Positions 5,263 to 8,151 of a stretch of 8,151 nt of DNA are shown here, in pieces. The position numbers were made by a program, and so were the translations under genes. This DNA is from an uncultured Haemophilus sp. (lineage in GTDB: Bacteria > Pseudomonadota > Gammaproteobacteria > Enterobacterales > Pasteurellaceae). Position 1 is the first letter of the stretch; the number at the start of each line of letters is the position of its first letter. The stretch is taken from assembly GCA_902482195.1 (NCBI GenBank), contig CABSZQ010000043.1, positions 1 through 8,151 of the forward strand, read 5' to 3'. The notes below the pieces were generated by a model. That model worked only from the letters and a program-made list of their open reading frames with translations, made no database searches and had not been told where the DNA came from.

Positions 5263-5335
5263 CACGGAAGAGCGATAGATACCCTACGGGGTCTATTGCG
5301 GAAGGTCTTCATTCTGGTGAATGGAGGCCTTTTTT
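5263..5335 (+). ncRNA. Candidate two-hairpin small RNA upstream of the integrase
   Basis: A compact unit with its own start and stop signals and no ORF. The first hairpin (5272-5299) pairs GCGATAGAT with GTCTATTGC and CCC with GGG around a TAC loop, with one bulged A. The second (5302-5331) is a 13-bp stem, AAGGTCTTCATTC with GAATGGAGGCCTT and loop TGGT, followed by five T, so it is also the terminator. Predicted length is about 70 bases. I do not recognise a named RNA family. It could act in trans, act on the integrase leader, or be a short attenuated leader RNA. Confidence 0.55.
5302..5335 (+). terminator. Strong intrinsic terminator after the small RNA
   Basis: A 13-bp stem with two G-U pairs, tetraloop TGGT and a T-run at 5331-5335. 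It would also end read-through from the kinase/DUF3037 genes, isolating the integrase from the cargo operon. Confidence 0.85.
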
Positions 5336-5364
5336 GTGCAGAAGTCTTTTAAATAAACTTTTTA

Positions 5365-5395
5365 TATCGTAAAAATTCAGCTGTTTTTTGACAAT
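5365..5395 (+). repeat. 31-bp direct repeat, copy 1
   Basis: Shares 28 of 31 bases with 5406-5436: TATCGTAAAAATT, a variable six-base centre (CAGCTG here), then TTTTTTGACAAT. It contains a consensus -35 box TTGACA (5388-5393). With 17 bases to TAAAAA at 5411-5416 inside copy 2 this could make a modest integrase promoter. Confidence 0.8.
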
Positions 5396-5405
5396 AGGTT
5401 TTCCC

Positions 5406-5436
5406 TATCGTAAAAATTTGGCTATTTTTTGACAAT
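5406..5436 (+). repeat. 31-bp direct repeat, copy 2
   Basis: Second copy, 41 bp downstream of the first (close to four helical turns), differing at three central positions (TGGCTA instead of CAGCTG). The spacing puts both copies on the same face of the helix, as for protein-binding sites. Candidate binders are the integrase, an excisionase or a repressor. No -10 box stands at a useful distance after its TTGACA. Confidence 0.8.
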
Positions 5437-5439
5437 GGA

Positions 5440-5465
5440 TTTAACCCGTCATGTGACGGGTTAAA
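5440..5465. promoter_or_regulatory. 11-bp palindrome directly upstream of the integrase
   Basis: TTTAACCCGTC and GACGGGTTAAA flank the loop ATGT. What follows is TTATCATTTT, not a clean T-run, so it is at best a weak terminator. It lies in the probable 5' leader of the integrase mRNA, 47 bases before its start. It could be an operator or an mRNA hairpin limiting integrase expression. Confidence 0.55.
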
Positions 5466-5511
5466 TTATCATTTTAAAAGAACATACGTTTCTAACAACA
5501 GGAGGTTAACT

Positions 5512-6648
5512 ATGGCCGAAATTTCAAAACGTGGTTCAGGTTATCAAGTTAGAATTTATTGGATTGAAGATGGAAAACGTAAATCTAAATCCAAAGGTGG
5601 ATTTAAAACTAAGCGTGAAGCACAAATTTATGCTAATGAATTAGAGAATTTAAAAGCACGTAACTTTATTTCTCAAAATTCAAAAACACCCTTTCCAGCA
5701 TACTTCTGGTCTTGGTTTGTAACTTATAAAGAATCATCAGTTTCAGAACGTACCAAATTAACGTATAGAAATGCTTTTAACGTGCTTAAAAAACATTTGA
5801 GTGGTATTCCTATTGAAGACATGGATAGACGCTTATATCGCAAATTTATAGCTGAATTTGGTAAAGATCATGCTAAGTCTACTGTTTCAAAATTTAACTC
5901 TTTATATCATGCTTGTGTTAAGGATGCAATGTATGATGGTGATATAACAAAAGATTTTATAGCAGGAACAGATATCGCATACAATCGAAATAAAACTAGA
6001 AAAATTGACTATCTAAACATTGAAGAAACTAAAAAAATAACTAATTATTTAACTACTACCCTTAATCACAATTTTACATCTAAATATATGATTTTGCTTG
6101 CAATTGCTACTGGAGCTAGATTAGGTGAAATACAAGCTTTAACCTGGAAAGATATTAATTTTAATTTCCATACAATCGATATTAATAAATCTTGGAACGA
6201 AACAACCAAAAAGTTTCAACCAACTAAAAACGAATCTTCTAAGCGAATAATCAGAGTTGATAAAACGACGTTGAACTTTATCCAAGATTTAAAACAAAAC
6301 CATCATGATATGGTATTTGTGAACCAGTACGACACAATACCAACATCTTCAGCAGTGAATAAAACTTTGAGAACGTGTTTAAAAGAACTGGAAATCAATA
6401 AACCTAGTTTCCATTTTCATTCAATTAGACACACCCATGTTGCTTACCTTTTATCAAAAAATATTGACTTGTATATTATATCCAAACGTTTAGGACATTC
6501 AGATATTTCTACAACATCTAGAGTATACTCTTATTTAATCGATGAATATAAGAATCGTGCCGATGATCAAATATCTAAATTCATCTCAAATTTATATGAT
6601 AATTCTGATGAAGCTTACATTGATGATAAGAAAAATTACGTCAATTAA
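5512..6648 (+). CDS. int: Phage tyrosine integrase
   Basis: A 378-residue site-specific recombinase that inserts and, with an excisionase, removes the element. Residues about 1-55 form the arm-type DNA-binding domain (G-S-G-Y-Q-V-R-I-Y-W, then F-K-T-K-R-E-A). About 60-155 is the SAM-like core-binding domain, and about 165-355 the catalytic domain. The active site is complete: R203 (T-G-A-R-L-G-E), K239, H303 and R306 (H-S-I-R-H-T-H), H329 (L-G-H-S-D) and nucleophile Y339 (S-R-V-Y-S-Y). AGGAGG lies 6 bases before ATG 5512. Length is normal for Lactobacillales phage integrases. The gene reads toward the 3' end of tRNA-Ser 190 bases away, the usual geometry for a tRNA-targeting integrase. It is markedly AT-rich compared with the chromosomal genes to the right. 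Confidence 0.96.
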   Translation: MAEISKRGSGYQVRIYWIEDGKRKSKSKGGFKTKREAQIYANELENLKARNFISQNSKTPFPAYFWSWFVTYKESSVSERTKLTYRNAFNVLKKHLSGIPIEDMDRRLYRKFIAEFGKDHAKSTVSKFNSLYHACVKDAMYDGDITKDFIAGTDIAYNRNKTRKIDYLNIEETKKITNYLTTTLNHNFTSKYMILLAIATGARLGEIQALTWKDINFNFHTIDINKSWNETTKKFQPTKNESSKRIIRVDKTTLNFIQDLKQNHHDMVFVNQYDTIPTSSAVNKTLRTCLKELEINKPSFHFHSIRHTHVAYLLSKNIDLYIISKRLGHSDISTTSRVYSYLIDEYKNRADDQISKFISNLYDNSDEAYIDDKKNYVN

Positions 6649-6649
6649 A

Positions 6650-6692
6650 ACTTGGGCAGGAATCCCACGATTTTAATCGGGGGTAGCTTGAC
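6650..6692. repeat. Second palindromic element, probable IS200/IS605-type end
   Basis: Starts just after the integrase stop. CCCACGATT pairs with AATCGGGGG around TT (one mismatch), with a side pairing TGGG/CCCA, and ends GGTAGCTTGAC. The right arm is nearly the same as the right arm of the 3086-3121 palindrome (GGTAGTTGAC), and both end in TTGAC. No T-run follows. The text resembles hairpin ends I associate with IS200/IS605 elements of lactobacilli, but no transposase is present. It may alternatively be a weak integrase terminator. Confidence 0.45.
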
Positions 6693-6693
6693 T

Positions 6694-6713
6694 ATGTGTG
6701 CAAAATGTGTGCA
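6694..6713 (+). repeat. 9-bp direct repeat spaced one helical turn, candidate recombinase-binding sites
   Basis: ATGTGTGCA at 6694-6702 and again at 6705-6713, exactly 11 bp apart. It lies between the integrase and the tRNA, where an attachment-site arm is expected. Arm-type integrase or excisionase sites often come as such phased short repeats. No binding specificity can be read from the sequence. Confidence 0.45.
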
Positions 6714-6755
6714 GACTTTTTTAAAACATACTAAAGCATATGAAAACTTAGAAAC

Positions 6756-6803
6756 AAAAAATCGCCTATAAACGTTGATATAATAACGTTTATAGGCGAT
6801 TTT
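6756..6803 (-). terminator. Strong terminator of tRNA-Ser, bidirectional
   Basis: A perfect 19-bp stem (6758-6776 with 6785-6803) and an 8-base loop GATATAAT. Read on the minus strand it ends in six T (then GTTTC), a classic intrinsic terminator for the tRNA transcript. On the plus strand it ends GATTTT and can also stop integrase transcription. Whether it is host or element DNA depends on the unknown attachment core. Confidence 0.88.
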
Positions 6804-6839
6804 AAATTTATTTAAAATATAACATATTGTTTATAAAAA

Positions 6840-6925
6840 GGAGAGTACAGGATTTGAACCTGCGCGCCGGTACTACCGGTTCGCCGGATTTCGAGTCCGG
6901 TGCATTACCACTCTGCCAACTCTCC
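6840..6925 (-). tRNA. tRNA-Ser (anticodon CGA)
   Basis: An 86-base class II tRNA reading UCG. The acceptor stem GGAGAGT/ACTCTCC has 7 pairs. The D arm contains GCA...TGC with GTGG in the loop. The anticodon stem is CCGGA/TCCGG with loop CTCGAAA, so the anticodon is CGA. The long variable arm CCGGT-AGT-ACCGG is typical of serine tRNAs. The T arm is GCAGG-TTCAAAT-CCTGT with one G-U pair. CCA is not encoded; the base after the acceptor stem is T, although serine tRNAs usually carry a G there. Its 3' end faces the element, making it the probable attachment locus. Confidence 0.96.
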
Positions 6926-6937
6926 ATAACAGTATTA

Positions 6938-6966
6938 ATTATATCAACTAATATTGCTATTGGCAA
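6938..6966 (-). promoter_or_regulatory. tRNA-Ser promoter
   Basis: On the minus strand TTGCCA (6966-6961), 17 bases, TATAAT (6943-6938). Transcription would begin about 6 bases before the mature tRNA 5' end. The -35 box lies 12 bases beyond the yazA stop codon. Confidence 0.85.
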
Positions 6967-6978
6967 GAGAAAATTTCA

Positions 6979-7257
6979 TTATCTTTTAAATAATTCTTTT
7001 TTTATGCCGTGATTGACGAGATAAGCCACTTTCTTGGCACGAGATTGATGCTTGAAAGCATATTCTGCTTTCAACGCACTGGATTTGTCAGAAAATTCTT
7101 CGTGATATATCAGCTTGACGGGCCGCCTGTTTCGCGTATATTTGGCTCCTTCGCCGCTGTTGTGCTTTGCCGTACGAACTTTCAAATCGGTCGTAAACCC
7201 TCCGTAAAGCGTTTTGTCAGAACAAAGAAGAACATAAAAATAATATTTTTTATCCAT
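6979..7257 (-). CDS. yazA: GIY-YIG nuclease domain protein, YazA/UPF0213 family
   Basis: A 92-residue protein made of one GIY-YIG domain. The two motif halves are F-Y-V-L-L (residues 7-11) and L-Y-G-G-F (17-21), a Y-G-G variant of YIG. They are followed by R28, H32-N33, the family signature G-A-K-Y-T-R (37-42) and E65, the expected catalytic glutamate. The family is widespread as stand-alone single-domain proteins; nuclease activity is plausible but the cellular role is not settled. ATG 7257 has AGGAAG 7 bases upstream and overlaps the end of trmN6 by 8 bases, so the two are translationally coupled. The same pair (yabB-yazA) occurs in Bacillus subtilis, supporting both assignments. This is host DNA. 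Confidence 0.92.
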   Translation of the reverse strand: MDKKYYFYVLLCSDKTLYGGFTTDLKVRTAKHNSGEGAKYTRNRRPVKLIYHEEFSDKSSALKAEYAFKHQSRAKKVAYLVNHGIKKELFKR

Positions 7258-7996
7258 ATACGATCTTCCTGACTTCTTCCGTGTACTCCCCGTTTTCTTC
7301 GTAGACGAAAAGCGGCGGCATAAAGCGAAGTCCGCCCGGCTTGCCGTCTTTTATGGCTTCAACGAGCACCATGTTTGCTTCGCGATTCCTTTTTGGATAG
7401 ACGAACTGCACTCGTTTCGGCTCCAAACGATGCTTCTTCATCAATTCGATCATTTCGATCAAGCGTTCCGGACGATGAACGTACGAAACCCTTCCGTTCA
7501 TTTTGAGCAAACCGCTGGCCTGTTCAATCGTCTGCTCAAGCGTCACCGCAAGCTCATGCCGAGCCAATGCCAAATACTGATTGGGATTTTTCTTGCTGTC
7601 GGGCTGATCTTCAAAATACGGCGGGTTGCAGGTCACCGTATCGATCGAGTCCTTTGCCAAATAGTCAAAAACATTGTTCAAATCATCGTTGATCACCGTT
7701 ACGCGTTCTTCCAAACCGTTTAGGTCAATGCTTCTTTTCGCCATGTCGGCCAAACGCGGCTGAATTTCGACTTCGTAGATTTGCGCACTGGATTTTGGCG
7801 TCAAAAAAAGACCGACCGCACCGTTTCCTGCACATAAATCAACTATTTTCTGCTCCTTTTTCTTAGCCGGGTTGGCAAAATCAGCCAATAAAACGGCATC
7901 TAATGAAAACGAAAATACCTCGCTGCTTTGAATAATCTTTATGCCGTTTGAAAAAAGTGCATCGACGCGCTCATTTGCATGAATTTCAACATCCAT
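7250..7996 (-). CDS. trmN6: tRNA1(Val) (adenine37-N6)-methyltransferase, TrmN6/YabB family
   Basis: A class I SAM-dependent methyltransferase of 248 residues that by homology makes m6A at position 37 of a valine tRNA. The N-terminal [17 protein letters not shown] is characteristic of the TrmN6 family. The SAM-binding motif is I-V-D-L-C-A-G-N-G (about residues 51-59), followed by the acidic strand E-V-E-I (about 75-78). The catalytic N-P-P-Y (124-127) is typical of N6-adenine methyltransferases. I prefer ATG 7996, 7 bases behind GAGGG; the upstream GTG at 8014 would add six residues but has no clear ribosome binding site. It overlaps yazA by 8 bases. This is host DNA, intact and of normal length. 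Confidence 0.93.
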   Translation of the reverse strand: MDVEIHANERVDALFSNGIKIIQSSEVFSFSLDAVLLADFANPAKKKEQKIVDLCAGNGAVGLFLTPKSSAQIYEVEIQPRLADMAKRSIDLNGLEERVTVINDDLNNVFDYLAKDSIDTVTCNPPYFEDQPDSKKNPNQYLALARHELAVTLEQTIEQASGLLKMNGRVSYVHRPERLIEMIELMKKHRLEPKRVQFVYPKRNREANMVLVEAIKDGKPGGLRFMPPLFVYEENGEYTEEVRKIVYG

Positions 7997-8033
7997 TTCT
8001 GTTCCCTCGTTCACTTGTTTAGGATATCTGTAT

Positions 8034-8042
8034 ATTATACCA
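8034..8042 (-). promoter_or_regulatory. Extended -10 promoter for trmN6-yazA
   Basis: On the minus strand TGGTATAAT, a perfect TATAAT with an upstream TG. There is no convincing -35 box at 16-18 bases. The start would lie about 30 bases before the trmN6 ATG. Confidence 0.65.
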
Positions 8043-8067
8043 TTTCCTGGTCAGCTTTTCGAAAAAC

Positions 8068-8096
8068 TTGTAATTTATGTCGTTTCATTTTAATAT
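8068..8096 (+). promoter_or_regulatory. Promoter of the divergent gene at the right edge
   Basis: TTGTAA (8068-8073), 17 bases, TAATAT (8091-8096). It is followed about 20 bases later by AAGGAG and the TTG start at 8131, so the three signals line up. Confidence 0.65.
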
Positions 8097-8130
8097 TAGG
8101 TATGAATACATTTTGAAAAGGAGAAAAAAT

Positions 8131-8151
8131 TTGTTCTATTCTTTTATCAGA
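8131..8151 (+). CDS. Start of a divergent host gene, partial (possibly PlsC-type acyltransferase)
   Basis: Only seven codons are visible, M-F-Y-S-F-I-R from a TTG start. They lie 7 bases behind AAAAGGAG and downstream of a good promoter, so a real gene very probably begins here. I recall 1-acyl-glycerol-3-phosphate acyltransferases of lactobacilli beginning M-F-Y-x-F-(I/V)-R and lying next to trmN6, which makes plsC a reasonable guess. The sequence in the window cannot prove it. Confidence 0.5.

Noticed and set aside
5365..5436. Two similar repeats as a minimal CRISPR array
   Set aside because: Only two units with a 10-base gap, no third unit, no cas genes; spacing fits binding sites instead.
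6650..6692. Simple integrase terminator
   Set aside because: The stem has a mismatch and no T-run follows; the 19-bp hairpin at 6758-6803 is a far better terminator.
6827..7272. Plus-strand ORFs over tRNA-Ser and yazA (6827-7012, 7009-7272)
   Set aside because: One runs through the antisense of a clear tRNA, the other is antisense to the GIY-YIG gene.
7430..7723. 97-codon plus-strand ORF
   Set aside because: Antisense to the trmN6 core including its N-P-P-Y region.

Overview
The window is the integrase-side end of a temperate phage (or phage-derived element), plus about 1.3 kb of bacterial chromosome. The organism is most likely a lactobacillus or close relative (Lactobacillales). The evidence is the strong Gram-positive ribosome binding sites and promoters, the Lactobacillales-type phage early genes, and a yabB-yazA (trmN6 / GIY-YIG) gene pair like that of Bacillus and lactobacilli. 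No species can be named from the sequence alone.

Left arm, minus strand (1-1721): the early lytic transcript. A near-consensus promoter (1693-1721) faces left. It reads a 340-base leader holding two unannotated small ORFs (40 and 30 codons), then a Cro-like repressor, a BRO-N/KilAC antirepressor and the start of a DUF771-like gene that runs off the window. A good plus-strand promoter inside the leader points back across the first small ORF, so an antisense RNA is possible there.

Lysogeny arm, plus strand (1829-6648): a CI-type repressor and an ImmA-type metallopeptidase form an intact switch pair. They are followed by a 44-codon remnant of what looks like an Mrr-type restriction protein, a second repressor gene, and a second ImmA gene whose front is gone and replaced by a perfect palindrome. 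Then comes an AT-rich cargo pair, a HipA-like kinase overlapping a DUF3037 gene. A 300-base intergenic region follows with a candidate small RNA, two 31-bp direct repeats and a palindrome. Last is a tyrosine integrase.

Junction and chromosome (6649-8151): downstream of the integrase are a second palindromic element, a short repeat pair one helical turn apart, and a strong 19-bp hairpin terminator. Then comes tRNA-Ser(CGA) on the minus strand with its own promoter, its 3' end facing the element. This is the classic arrangement for integration at a tRNA 3' end. Beyond it are yazA and trmN6 (minus strand) and the first codons of a divergent gene.

How it fits together: CI/ImmA against Cro/antirepressor set the lysis-lysogeny decision, and the integrase moves the element in and out of the tRNA locus. 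The slot between immunity genes and integrase holds cargo expressed in the lysogen. It shows repeated gene turnover: a duplicate immunity cassette, gene fragments, palindromic scars and a kinase/DUF3037 pair that is a candidate toxin-antitoxin or anti-phage unit.
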